Below, piece after piece: positions 1-6,912 of a stretch of 29,480 nucleotides of DNA. The stretch is from the NCBI GenBank assembly GCA_000494145.1, contig AWOE01000011.1:2011-31490 (forward strand), read 5' to 3'. The position numbers were made by a program, and so were the translations under genes. The notes beneath the pieces were generated by a model. That model searched no databases, was not told the DNA's origin, and saw only the letters and a list, made by a program, of their open reading frames with translations. How positions within the stretch are numbered: position 1 is the first letter of the stretch; each line of letters begins with the position of its first letter. The DNA comes from Candidatus Calditenuaceae archaeon JGI OTU-1. Its GTDB lineage: Archaea > Thermoproteota > Nitrososphaeria_A > Caldarchaeales > Calditenuaceae.

Positions 1-187
1 TCTTCTTGGCGACCCTGACCGTGGCCCTTCCCCTGAAGGACGTCCTGAAGCGCTGGAGCACATCAGCGCTCGTCCTCGTCAGGTCGAGGACCATCACCAC
101 CGGCTTCTCCCTGAACATTCTCTCGAGCAGCTCGATCTCCCTCGCCTTCCTCTCCCTCGGCCTCAGCAGCGCCCTCTGGGCCGCCAT
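1..187 (-). CDS. rplP0: Ribosomal protein P0 (uL10), N-terminal part, runs off the window
   Basis: This is the first 62 codons of a minus-strand gene that continues beyond base 1. The protein begins MAAQRALLRPRERKAREIEL and continues with a segment reading ELLERMF-REKPVVMVLDLTRTSADVLQRF-R, matching the N-terminal pattern of archaeal L10/P0 (charged helix, then a hydrophobic strand ending in a D-x-T/S stretch and a helix that leads to a basic RVAKK strand). P0 binds 23S rRNA at the GTPase centre and carries the L12 stalk dimers. The ATG at 185-187 is preceded by a TATA-like ATATTTAA (220-227, minus strand), about 36 bases upstream, so the leader would be only about 10 nt. In many archaea this gene follows rpl11 and rpl1; here the upstream neighbour is a tRNA gene, so it seems to start its own transcript. 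The family call is good; only a third or less of the usual length is visible. Confidence 0.8.
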   Translation of the reverse strand, partial: MAAQRALLRPRERKAREIELLERMFREKPVVMVLDLTRTSADVLQRFRTSFRGRATVRVAKK

Positions 188-219
188 CTTCGATCCCACG
201 CTCCGGGCGCCCAACCTCG

Positions 220-227
220 TTAAATAT
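220..227 (-). promoter_or_regulatory. TATA-like box for the P0 gene
   Basis: ATATTTAA on the minus strand, centred about 36 bases upstream of the P0 ATG. It is AT-rich against a very GC-rich background, with the spacing expected of an archaeal box A giving a short leader. The rest of 228-406 shows no convincing gene. Confidence 0.5.
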
Positions 228-406
228 GTACGTCCAGACCGTGCGAACGCGCTCCGCTGACGGTGGTGATGACCTCCCGATACCGAGGGGCGGATCGGTC
301 GCACCCGTCAACGATATCGGCTCCTTGACCGCTCTGACCCGCAACCAGACACGCTCCGGGCCAGTTAAGGGATGTGGACGTCGTCGCCAATGAACCGCGA
401 AAGGGA

Positions 407-496
407 CGGGCCCGCCGGGACTCGAACCCGGGACCTCCGGCTCTCCGCTCGGGCGATCCGCAGGCCGGCGCCCTATCCATGCTAGGCCACGGGCCC
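407..496 (-). tRNA. tRNA-Arg (anticodon GCG) with a 15-nt intron at 37/38
   Basis: The reverse complement folds into a full cloverleaf. The acceptor stem GGGCCCG pairs with CGGGCCC, the D stem GCCU pairs with GGGC, and the anticodon stem CCGGC pairs with GCCGG. The T arm is CCGGG-UUCGAGU-CCCGG and the discriminator base is G. The D loop contains GGAUA, consistent with A20 of arginine tRNAs. The anticodon stem encloses 22 nt instead of 7; removing 15 nt (443-457, AUCGCCCGAGCGGAG) at the canonical archaeal 37/38 position leaves CUGCGGA, anticodon GCG, reading CGC. The intron can form a short UCGC/GCGG helix, as expected for a bulge-helix-bulge splicing site. The mature length is 75 nt and CCA is not encoded. 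The intron bounds are inferred from the canonical position. Confidence 0.92.
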
Positions 497-528
497 TAAC
501 CCTGAACGTTCGGAGGCCTCTCAAAAAC

Positions 529-627
529 TCAGAGCTGCCCGGTGAGACGGAGGATCAGCATCAGGAGCACGAGGAGCCCCAGGACCGATGCGAGCAGGGC
601 GACGGAGCCGGCGCTGCTCATGCCCAT
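529..627 (-). CDS. 32-residue single-span membrane peptide next to oxidase subunit IV
   Basis: The peptide reads MGMSSAGSVALLASVLGLLV followed by LLMLILRLTGQL and a TGA stop. Residues 7 to about 27 form one clear hydrophobic span. Its ATG (625-627) overlaps the TGA of the upstream oxidase subunit IV gene as TGATG, which suggests translational coupling. The peptide could equally start at the second ATG (619-621), giving 30 residues. Nothing is recognisable by family. Given the coupling, it may be a small accessory subunit of a haem-copper oxidase; small one-helix subunits of that kind are known in several oxidases. The role is inference; the open frame, span and overlap are seen directly. Confidence 0.55.
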   Translation of the reverse strand: MGMSSAGSVALLASVLGLLVLLMLILRLTGQL

Positions 628-911
628 CACCTGATAGGAACGAACTGGACGCCAGCGATCGAGAGGACGCTCAGCAGCAGGAAGGCGATGACGGCCCCTA
701 TCCCGAGGACGGCGAGGCTCGAGAGCGACCTGGGCTCGTAGGCCAGATGCATGAAGAACAGGGCTATCAGCACCGCCTTCCCTCCGGCCAGCAGGACTAT
801 CGACGCGTCGACCACGGCCCTCGGAAGGGGTTGGAAGAAGACCACTAGCTCAAGCGCGGTCAAGACCACGAGCGCCGCGAACACCGCGACGTAGATCCAG
901 ACCCTAGCCAA
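627..911 (-). CDS. Cytochrome c oxidase subunit IV-like protein (prokaryotic COX4 family)
   Basis: A 94-residue protein with three predicted membrane helices (about residues 4-24, 36-56 and 66-88). The segment GGKAVLIALFFMHLAYEPR around residues 43-61 is the hallmark of the prokaryotic cytochrome c oxidase subunit IV family (a conserved K, then FFMHL and an acidic residue). These small subunits assemble with subunits I and II of aa3/bo3-type terminal oxidases and do not carry cofactors. The start is a TTG at 909-911; a TATA-like CATATATC (939-946) lies about 32 bases upstream, so translation would begin almost at the transcript start. No subunits I, II or III are in the window, so the gene is an orphan pair with the downstream membrane peptide. 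It indicates that the organism respires oxygen, if the main subunits exist elsewhere. Confidence 0.8.
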   Translation of the reverse strand: MARVWIYVAVFAALVVLTALELVVFFQPLPRAVVDASIVLLAGGKAVLIALFFMHLAYEPRSLSSLAVLGIGAVIAFLLLSVLSIAGVQFVPIR

Positions 912-938
912 GCCTCCTCGTCCGGACGAGATACCGGT

Positions 939-946
939 GATATATG
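939..946. promoter_or_regulatory. Shared bidirectional TATA box between oxidase subunit IV and aspartate kinase
   Basis: GATATATG reads as a TATA-like element on both strands, in the roughly 110-base gap between two divergent genes. On the minus strand it sits about 32 bases before the TTG of oxidase subunit IV. On the plus strand it would start a transcript near 970, with about 50 nt of leader before the lysC ATG. No second AT-rich element is visible in the gap. Confidence 0.4.
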
Positions 947-1021
947 GTGATTTTCCGGCGAAGCGGTCGGGGCGCGGTCAGGGTTATCACGAGCTGGAGA
1001 AGCGGGACTCCGGGTCTCCGG

Positions 1022-2416
1022 ATGAGGGAGCTGCAGGTCTGGAAGTTCGGCGGAACCTCCCTAGGCAACGGCGTCCTGATGAGGAGCGCGGCCGAGCTGG
1101 TCGTCGAGGCCCTCGGGACGAGGGACCTCATCGTCGTCTGTTCGGCAATGGGCGACACGACGGACCATTTGATGGCGGTGGCGGACGCGGCCTCGAGGGG
1201 GGATTCCCAGACGGCCATCGAGACGATAAGGAGATTGAGGGAGGCCCACGTCAGGGCCTGTAGGGAGGCGGTTGGGGACGTCGAGGTCAGGAAAGAGGTC
1301 GAGTCGTTTGTGGCCGAGAGGACCGAGGAGCTCGAGAAGGTGGCGACCAGCGCTTCGCTGCTGCGGGAGGTCACCGATAGGACGAGGGACCTGATCGCGT
1401 CCTTCGGCGAGAGGCTCTCGACGAAGATCTTCTGGGGTGCCCTCAAGTCGATGGGCGTCGACGCGGTCTACCTCGAGGGAGGGGAAGCCGGCATCGTCAC
1501 CGACGACTCCTTCGGCAGCGCCAACCCGCTGATGCCCTTGACGGCCCAGCTGCTGAGGGAGCGCGTCGGCAGGCTCATCGCCGAGGGGAAGGTCCCTGTG
1601 GTGACCGGTTACATAGCGGCCAACAAGGAGGGCGTCACGACTACCCTCGGCAGGGGCGGATCGGACTACACGGCCACGCTCATCGCTTACTCGCTCGACG
1701 CCAAGGAGGTCTGGCTCTGGACGGACGTCGACGGCATGATGTCGGCGGACCCAAGGGTGGTCGGAACGGCTCGGGTCCTGAGGAGGATATCGTACGATGA
1801 GGCGGTGGAGATGGCCTACTTCGGCGCGAAGGGGCTCCAGATCAGGACGATCCTTCCGGCAAAGGAGAAGGGGATCCTCATCAGGATCAAGAACACCTTC
1901 AACCCCGAGGCCGAGGGGACGGTGATATGCGACTCGACCGAGAGGGAGCCGGGGGTCACCAAAGCGGTCCTCTTCACCAAGAACGTCTCGATGCTGACGG
2001 TCAAGGGCGACGTCCTCAAGGGCGGCGTCCTCTCCGCGAGGGTGCTCGCGGTCCTCGAGAAGCTGAAGGTCGTGCCGCTGATGATATCGCAGAGCGTCTC
2101 GAGCGCCTCCATCTCGGTCGTCCTCCCTAAACCCGTGACGGACCTCGTCGTCCCAGGGTTAGAGCGGGAGGTCATCGGCGAGCTCGGAGGGGGCGAGCTG
2201 GAGGTGGAGCGCGACGTCGCTGCGATCGCCGTGATCGGCGAGGGCATGAAGGGGACTCCGGGCGTTGCGAGCAGGGTCTTCACGGCGGTCGCGAAGAGGG
2301 GGATCAACGTCAGGATGATCGCTCAGGGCTCATCGGAGCTCAACATCTCGTTCGTCGTGAAGGAGCGGGACGCGGAGGAGGCCGTGAGGGCGGTCCACGA
2401 GGCCTTCATCGGGTAG
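1022..2416 (+). CDS. lysC: Aspartate kinase
   Basis: Catalyses ATP-dependent phosphorylation of L-aspartate, the first step toward lysine, threonine and methionine. The 464-residue protein opens with VWKFGGTSLGNG (residues 6-17), the amino-acid kinase KFGGTS phosphate-binding motif. It contains the FGERLST segment and GRGGSDYTATL typical of aspartokinases, then WTDVDGMMSADPRVV, where the kinase domain binds nucleotide. The C-terminal part (about 300-464) fits two ACT domains, which in this family bind feedback inhibitors such as lysine or threonine. The start was set at ATG 1022, where the family begins; the open frame extends upstream to 944 but that extra sequence is basic and unlike the family. 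No lysine or threonine genes lie next to it except the threonine-synthase-like gene at 6900-8177. Confidence 0.93.
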   Translation: MRELQVWKFGGTSLGNGVLMRSAAELVVEALGTRDLIVVCSAMGDTTDHLMAVADAASRGDSQTAIETIRRLREAHVRACREAVGDVEVRKEVESFVAERTEELEKVATSASLLREVTDRTRDLIASFGERLSTKIFWGALKSMGVDAVYLEGGEAGIVTDDSFGSANPLMPLTAQLLRERVGRLIAEGKVPVVTGYIAANKEGVTTTLGRGGSDYTATLIAYSLDAKEVWLWTDVDGMMSADPRVVGTARVLRRISYDEAVEMAYFGAKGLQIRTILPAKEKGILIRIKNTFNPEAEGTVICDSTEREPGVTKAVLFTKNVSMLTVKGDVLKGGVLSARVLAVLEKLKVVPLMISQSVSSASISVVLPKPVTDLVVPGLEREVIGELGGGELEVERDVAAIAVIGEGMKGTPGVASRVFTAVAKRGINVRMIAQGSSELNISFVVKERDAEEAVRAVHEAFIG

Positions 2417-2427
2417 CCTCCGCGCGC

Positions 2428-3021
2428 TCACAGCCTGTTGACCTTGGGCCTCACTACGAGCTTGATCATCCCCCTCGAGACGGTCTGGTTGAGGACCTCG
2501 ACCCCGAAGACGGAGAGCATCTCCTTGGCCGCAACGGAGACGGCCTCCGTCGTCTCGATCGACTCTCCGATCCCCACAACCGATATCTCCATCCCGTCCT
2601 TCCCCAGGTTCTTCAGCTCTATCCTCTTCAGCGGGAAGAAGTATGAGAACAGCGCCGCGAGGCTCACGAGCTCCTCGAAGCTCGAGGCGTAGGTCTTCAT
2701 CAGGAGGCCGACGTCCTTGCCCAGCTGGCTGAAGAGGGAGAAGAGCTTCTTCCTGTCGTGGCTGTAAAGCTCCTTGATCAGTGCGTCCATGAAGTATGAG
2801 GGCAAGACCACCGCGTCGACGTCACGGAGGACCTTGTAGACCCGCCAGAGGTTGGAGATCACCGTGTCGCTCCCGCTCTCGCGGACGACCTGGATCCCCT
2901 GCTCCAGGATGCTGGAGGCCAAGGAGTAGACCGTTGACCTCCTCTCCTTCGCCAGCTCCGACAACTTCTCAGCTACGTCCCTCCTAACCGCTAAGGTAGT
3001 CCTCTCTCTGACCGCGTCCAA
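2428..3021 (-). CDS. Ribbon-helix-helix N-terminal protein with an unassigned C-terminal domain
   Basis: A 197-residue protein. Residues 6-45 (RERTTLAVRRDVAEKLSELA and following, through SSILEQGIQ) look like a ribbon-helix-helix DNA-binding motif: a short strand with alternating residues, then two helices with the usual small-residue turn. The remaining roughly 150 residues are a mixed helical and strand domain with repeated hydrophobic strands (EISVVGIG, MIKLVVRP) that I cannot assign. It may be a regulator whose C-terminal part binds a ligand or dimerises. The only sensible start is a TTG at 3019-3021; an upstream ATG is immediately followed by TAG. It lies tail to tail with lysC, 11 bases apart, and ahead of rps4 on the same strand with a gap of about 65 bases, so it may be its own unit or be read through from rps4. 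Confidence 0.6.
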   Translation of the reverse strand: MDAVRERTTLAVRRDVAEKLSELAKERRSTVYSLASSILEQGIQVVRESGSDTVISNLWRVYKVLRDVDAVVLPSYFMDALIKELYSHDRKKLFSLFSQLGKDVGLLMKTYASSFEELVSLAALFSYFFPLKRIELKNLGKDGMEISVVGIGESIETTEAVSVAAKEMLSVFGVEVLNQTVSRGMIKLVVRPKVNRL

Positions 3022-3086
3022 CTCTACATGTCACTTACTACAACCGGTATTCATTTGTGTTTGTTTGCATACACTGTAGCAGGCTC

Positions 3087-3587
3087 CTAAGACGACTGGG
3101 CGGGTTCGGCCTCCGGACGGAGCAGGAGCCTGATCTGGGCCTCTTCCTCCTTCTTCACGAGGTAGCCGGGGGCGTTCACGATCTGATCGCCTATGGCAAT
3201 GTGCCTGTGCGTTATCAGCTGCCGGGCGTGATAGACGGTCCTGGCCAATCCGAGCCTGTAGACCACGGTCTGGAGCCTCCTCTCGAGGATGTCCCTGACC
3301 GTGAGCCTAAGGACGTCGTCGGCCGTCGCGTTCTCGGAGACGAGCCCGTACTTCGCTAAGGTCCTGATCAGCTCCGACTCCCTCCTCGCCCTCTCCTCAC
3401 CTGTCAGGACGAAGAGGCTCCTAGCGATCTTCCTGTACTTCCTCAGGATCGCCTGCGCTCTCCAGAGCTCCCTCTTGTTCCTCAGGCCGTACTCTCCGAC
3501 TAGACTGAGCTCCTCCATCAGCCTGTCAGCGCGCCACGGATGCCTCGGCGTCTCGTACCTCTTCCGCGGCCTCTTCGGATCGCCCAT
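3087..3587 (-). CDS. rps4: 30S ribosomal protein S4 (uS4)
   Basis: A 166-residue archaeal-type S4. It begins MGDPKRPRKRYETPRHPWRA, followed by the conserved stretch GEYGLRNKRELWRAQAILRK. The C-terminal half carries the S4 RNA-binding domain (about residues 103-155), with ERRLQTVVYRLGLARTVYHA, then ARQLITHRHIAIGDQIVNAPGYLV, where the family's alpha-L loop lies. It binds 16S rRNA early in small-subunit assembly. In most archaea rps4 lies between rps13 and rps11 upstream of rpoD; here none of these is adjacent and the gene is divergent from adenine deaminase. A TATA-like sequence (minus strand TCTAATAC, near 3612-3620) is about 29 bases before the ATG, so the transcript is probably leaderless. 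Confidence 0.93.
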   Translation of the reverse strand: MGDPKRPRKRYETPRHPWRADRLMEELSLVGEYGLRNKRELWRAQAILRKYRKIARSLFVLTGEERARRESELIRTLAKYGLVSENATADDVLRLTVRDILERRLQTVVYRLGLARTVYHARQLITHRHIAIGDQIVNAPGYLVKKEEEAQIRLLLRPEAEPAQSS

Positions 3588-3704
3588 TCCCCTCGGAGCG
3601 GTTCCGAGCGGGTATTAGACCTACCGCATGCCCCACGAGGACCAGCGACAGGGGTGGACCCCGACTCCTCTAACCAAAAATCCCGGCATCGAGATGTGAA
3701 TGGT

Positions 3705-5492
3705 GTGAGGTCTGCCGAGGAGATCAGGGCGGTAATAGAGGCGGCGCAGGGGCTCAGGGACCTGACGCTCTTGATCAAGGGCGCTGGTGTCCTGAACGTC
3801 TTCACGGGCGAGATCGAGGACCTCAACATCGGGATCTACCTGGAGAGGGTCGTCTACCTAGGCAGGGAGGAACGGAAAGCGGAGAGGGTGATCGAGGTCC
3901 GCGGCGTAGCTGTCCCCGGCTTCATCGACACCCACCTCCACATCGAGAGCAGCATGGTCACGCCCGTGAGGTTCGCCGAGGCCGTACTACCTCACGGAAC
4001 CACCACCGTCGTCGCGGACCCTCACGAGATAGCGAACGTCCTCGGCAAGGAGGGGGTCAGGATGATGCTCGAGAACTCCAGAGGGCTCCCCATGAAGATC
4101 TACTACTTCATGCCGACGTGCGTCCCAGAATCCGACGCTGTCACAGCCGGTGCCGAGATAACGCCGGAGGACATCGAGGAGGCACTGGGATGGGACGGAA
4201 TAGCGGGGCTCGGCGAGGTTATGGACTTCGAGGCGGTCCTGGCGGGGAAGGAGAAGTTCATGCGCATCCTGGAGCTGGGTTGGAGGAAGAACGCCGTGAT
4301 CGACGGACACTGCGTCCTCCTCTCGGGTGCGAGGCTTGGCGCCTACATCGCTGCCGGCCCAGAGGCCGACCATGAGAACTTCACGGTCGATTCGATGCTC
4401 GAGAAGCTGAGGCGCGGCATGTACGTAAAGCTCAGGGGACCCTACATCCTGGACTCGAAGAGGTTCGTTGAGGCGCTGAGGTCAGTACCTGACGGATGGG
4501 ACAGGGTCCTGTTCGTGACCGACGACGTCATGCCCGACACGCTTCTCGAGAAGGGACACATGGACTTCGTGATCAGGTCGATGATCGAGGCGGGGATGGA
4601 CGAGGTCGAGGCGATCAGGAGCGCAACCCTTCGGCCGGCGGAGCACATGAGGATGCGGGAGCTCGGCGCGATCGCACCGGGCAGGCTGGCGGACGTCGTG
4701 GTCCTCAAGGACCTCAGGAGGGTCGAGGTCGACCTCGTGGTCTCGAAAGGCGTCCCCGTCGCGAGGGAGGGACGGATGATCGTCGAGCTCGACGGCAGGC
4801 CCTTCGACAGGAGGGCCTACGGCACGGTGAAGGTGAGGGAGCTGAGGCCTGAGGACTTCGAGTTCGTCGCCCCCATCGATAACGGCAGGATGAGGGTGAG
4901 GGTCGTGGACTTCCCGAGGCCCGAGGAGGTCCAGGGCGACCTCGCGTGGGCCTTCCTCCAGATGATCGTGACCAAGGCGTCGGAGGCCGTCGTCGAGGTG
5001 AGGGGTCGCAGGCCTGTCCTGGGGGAGGTGGCGCTGATGAAGGTGATAGAGCGTCACGGGAAGCACGGACAGAGCGGGATCGGCTTCGTGAGGAACATGC
5101 TGAGGAGGGGCGCTGTGGCGACGACGGTAGCCCACGACTCGCACAACCTAGCGGTGGTAGGGACCGACCCCGTGGACATGTACACCGCTGCGAAAGAGGT
5201 GGTGAAGGCCGGTGGAGGGATGGCTGCGGCTCTCAACGGAGAGGTTCTGGCTTTGATCGAGCTCCCTGTCGCAGGCCTGATGTCCGAGGAGCCGGTGGAG
5301 GTTATGGCGGGGAAGATGAAGGCCTTCAGGGAGGCCCTGAGGAAGCTCGATGCCATAGATCATCCGTACATGCCCCTCGTCTCGCTCATGACCCTCTCCG
5401 TGATCCCGGCCTACAGGATCACCGATAAGGGACTCTTCGACGTCGTGAACCAGCGCTTCCTCGACCCAGTCATCGAGGCATTCCCGTCATGA
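3705..5492 (+). CDS. ade: Adenine deaminase
   Basis: Hydrolyses adenine to hypoxanthine and ammonia in purine salvage or breakdown. The protein of about 595 residues has the amidohydrolase metal motif DTHLHIESSM (D75-T-H77-L-H79), HGTTTVVADPHEIANVLG, LGEVMDF and GHCVLLSG, with GAYIAAGPEADHE, all in the order seen in the Ade family. LFVTDDVMPDTLLEKGHMDF and RSATLRPAEHM follow, then the Ade-specific C-terminal domain (about 390-595). I chose GTG 3705 because an AT-rich CTAACCAAAAAT (3670-3681) lies 27 bases upstream, giving a leaderless transcript; GTG 3696 is an alternative. The next gene starts 22 bases after the stop and has its own Shine-Dalgarno sequence, so the two form an operon. Confidence 0.93.
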   Translation: MRSAEEIRAVIEAAQGLRDLTLLIKGAGVLNVFTGEIEDLNIGIYLERVVYLGREERKAERVIEVRGVAVPGFIDTHLHIESSMVTPVRFAEAVLPHGTTTVVADPHEIANVLGKEGVRMMLENSRGLPMKIYYFMPTCVPESDAVTAGAEITPEDIEEALGWDGIAGLGEVMDFEAVLAGKEKFMRILELGWRKNAVIDGHCVLLSGARLGAYIAAGPEADHENFTVDSMLEKLRRGMYVKLRGPYILDSKRFVEALRSVPDGWDRVLFVTDDVMPDTLLEKGHMDFVIRSMIEAGMDEVEAIRSATLRPAEHMRMRELGAIAPGRLADVVVLKDLRRVEVDLVVSKGVPVAREGRMIVELDGRPFDRRAYGTVKVRELRPEDFEFVAPIDNGRMRVRVVDFPRPEEVQGDLAWAFLQMIVTKASEAVVEVRGRRPVLGEVALMKVIERHGKHGQSGIGFVRNMLRRGAVATTVAHDSHNLAVVGTDPVDMYTAAKEVVKAGGGMAAALNGEVLALIELPVAGLMSEEPVEVMAGKMKAFREALRKLDAIDHPYMPLVSLMTLSVIPAYRITDKGLFDVVNQRFLDPVIEAFPS

Positions 5493-5514
5493 ACCGGACT
5501 TCGGTGAAGGTCTG

Positions 5515-6912
5515 GTGACGACCTACGACCTGATCCTGAGGAACTGCAAAGCCGTGGACGTCTCGGGGACGCAGGACTGCGAGATTGCGGTCGACGGCGG
5601 AAAGATCGTCAAGCTCGCGAAGGTCATAGAGGACGGAGCGAACAGGATCATCGACTGCACCGGGAAGCTGGTCATCCCCGGAGCTATAGACGGCCACGTC
5701 CACTTCGAGATGGAGTACGGGCCGGGGATCAGGACCGCTGACGACTTCAGGACCGGGACCGAGAGCGCGGCGGCCGGCGGAGTGACGACGGTGATCGACT
5801 TCGTAACGCCGGTCAGGGGCCAGCCCCTCTCGGATGCCTTCGAGGAGAGGCTGAGGGCGGCGCAGGGGAAGGTCCTCGTCGACTTCGGGCTCCACGTCTG
5901 CGTCCTCGAGGCGAACGCCCAGAGGATCTCCGAACTGAGGCGGCTCGTCGAGGAGAGGGGCGTCGCATCGGTCAAGGTCTTCACGGCCTACAGGTCAAGG
6001 GGTCTGATGATAGACGACGGGTCCCTGATCAGGCTCTCGAGGGAGCTGGCTGCGATGGACGTGCTGATGCTCTGCCACTGCGAGAACGAGGAGATGGTGG
6101 CGAGGGCCACCGAGGAGCTCGCCTTCGAGGGGAGGACCGACGTCGCCCACTACGAGTCCAGCAGGCCCGATTACGCCGAGGCGGAGGCCGTGAACAGGAT
6201 CGGCTTCATCTCTGCGGTCACGGGCGTTGAGTTCCTCGTCGTCCACATCTCCTCGGCCGCTGCGCTCTCCTCCCTCAGGACCTTGAAGAGGTCGGGCGTC
6301 AGGGCGACGGGCGAGACATGTCCCCACTACCTCGTCTTCACGAAGGAGGTCTACAGGAGTGAGAGGGGGCCCCTGTACGTGATGGCACCTCCCCTGAGGA
6401 CCGCGCTGGACAAGGAGGCCCTCTGGAGAGGGATATCCGACGGAACGATCGACGTCGTCGGGAGCGACCACGCTCCCTACCTCGCGGTCCACAAGTTCAG
6501 GTCGAGGGACTTCAGGGAGATACCCGGCGGAGTTCAGGGGACCGAGGTGATCGTGCCGCTGCTCTTCTCGGAGGGCGTCAGGAGGGGCCTGATCGGTCTG
6601 GAGAGGCTGGTCGAGCTGACCTCCTACAACCCGGCGAGGATTTACGGCCTTTCGCACAGGAAGGGGAGAATCGCCGTCGGTTTCGACGCGGACATCGTCG
6701 TCATCGACCCCGAGAAGAGGGTGAGGCTCGGAAGGGAAACGCTCCACAGCTCCCTTGACCACTCGATCTACGAGGGCGTCGAGGTCACCGGCTACCCCGT
6801 CCTCACGGTGGCTCGTGGGGAGGTGGTTGCCGAGGACGGCCAGGTCACCGGAAGGCCGGGAAGGGGCGAGTACCTCCACAGGAGTAGGCAGAAGTCCAAT
6901 CAGCTGAGGTAG
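5515..6912 (+). CDS. Dihydropyrimidinase / hydantoinase-type cyclic amidohydrolase
   Basis: A 465-residue member of the cyclic amidohydrolases that open dihydropyrimidine, hydantoin or related rings. It has DGHVHFEM (D59, H61, H63), the carboxylated metal-bridging lysine in ASVKVFTAY (K154), metal histidines in LCHCENEE and VVHISSA, and the catalytic GSDHAPY (D318). These are the complete binuclear-metal ligands, so it should be active. The motif spacing favours dihydropyrimidinase/HyuA over dihydroorotase, but allantoinase-like or phenylhydantoinase-like substrates are possible. The start is GTG 5515 with GGTGAAGG (5502-5509) just upstream. It follows ade in the same operon and its end overlaps the convergent PLP-enzyme gene by 13 bases. 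The context suggests base or ureide catabolism. Confidence 0.85.
   Translation: MTTYDLILRNCKAVDVSGTQDCEIAVDGGKIVKLAKVIEDGANRIIDCTGKLVIPGAIDGHVHFEMEYGPGIRTADDFRTGTESAAAGGVTTVIDFVTPVRGQPLSDAFEERLRAAQGKVLVDFGLHVCVLEANAQRISELRRLVEERGVASVKVFTAYRSRGLMIDDGSLIRLSRELAAMDVLMLCHCENEEMVARATEELAFEGRTDVAHYESSRPDYAEAEAVNRIGFISAVTGVEFLVVHISSAAALSSLRTLKRSGVRATGETCPHYLVFTKEVYRSERGPLYVMAPPLRTALDKEALWRGISDGTIDVVGSDHAPYLAVHKFRSRDFREIPGGVQGTEVIVPLLFSEGVRRGLIGLERLVELTSYNPARIYGLSHRKGRIAVGFDADIVVIDPEKRVRLGRETLHSSLDHSIYEGVEVTGYPVLTVARGEVVAEDGQVTGRPGRGEYLHRSRQKSNQLR

Noticed and set aside
63..524. A 153-codon minus-strand open frame and an 86-codon one over the tRNA region
   Set aside because: They cover the tRNA-Arg gene and the P0 start in other frames, and are rich in Arg, Gly and Pro as expected of random frames in GC-rich DNA.
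5995..6879. Long minus-strand open frame opposite the dihydropyrimidinase
   Set aside because: It is the antisense shadow of a gene with intact catalytic motifs; it is low in structure and has no family pattern.
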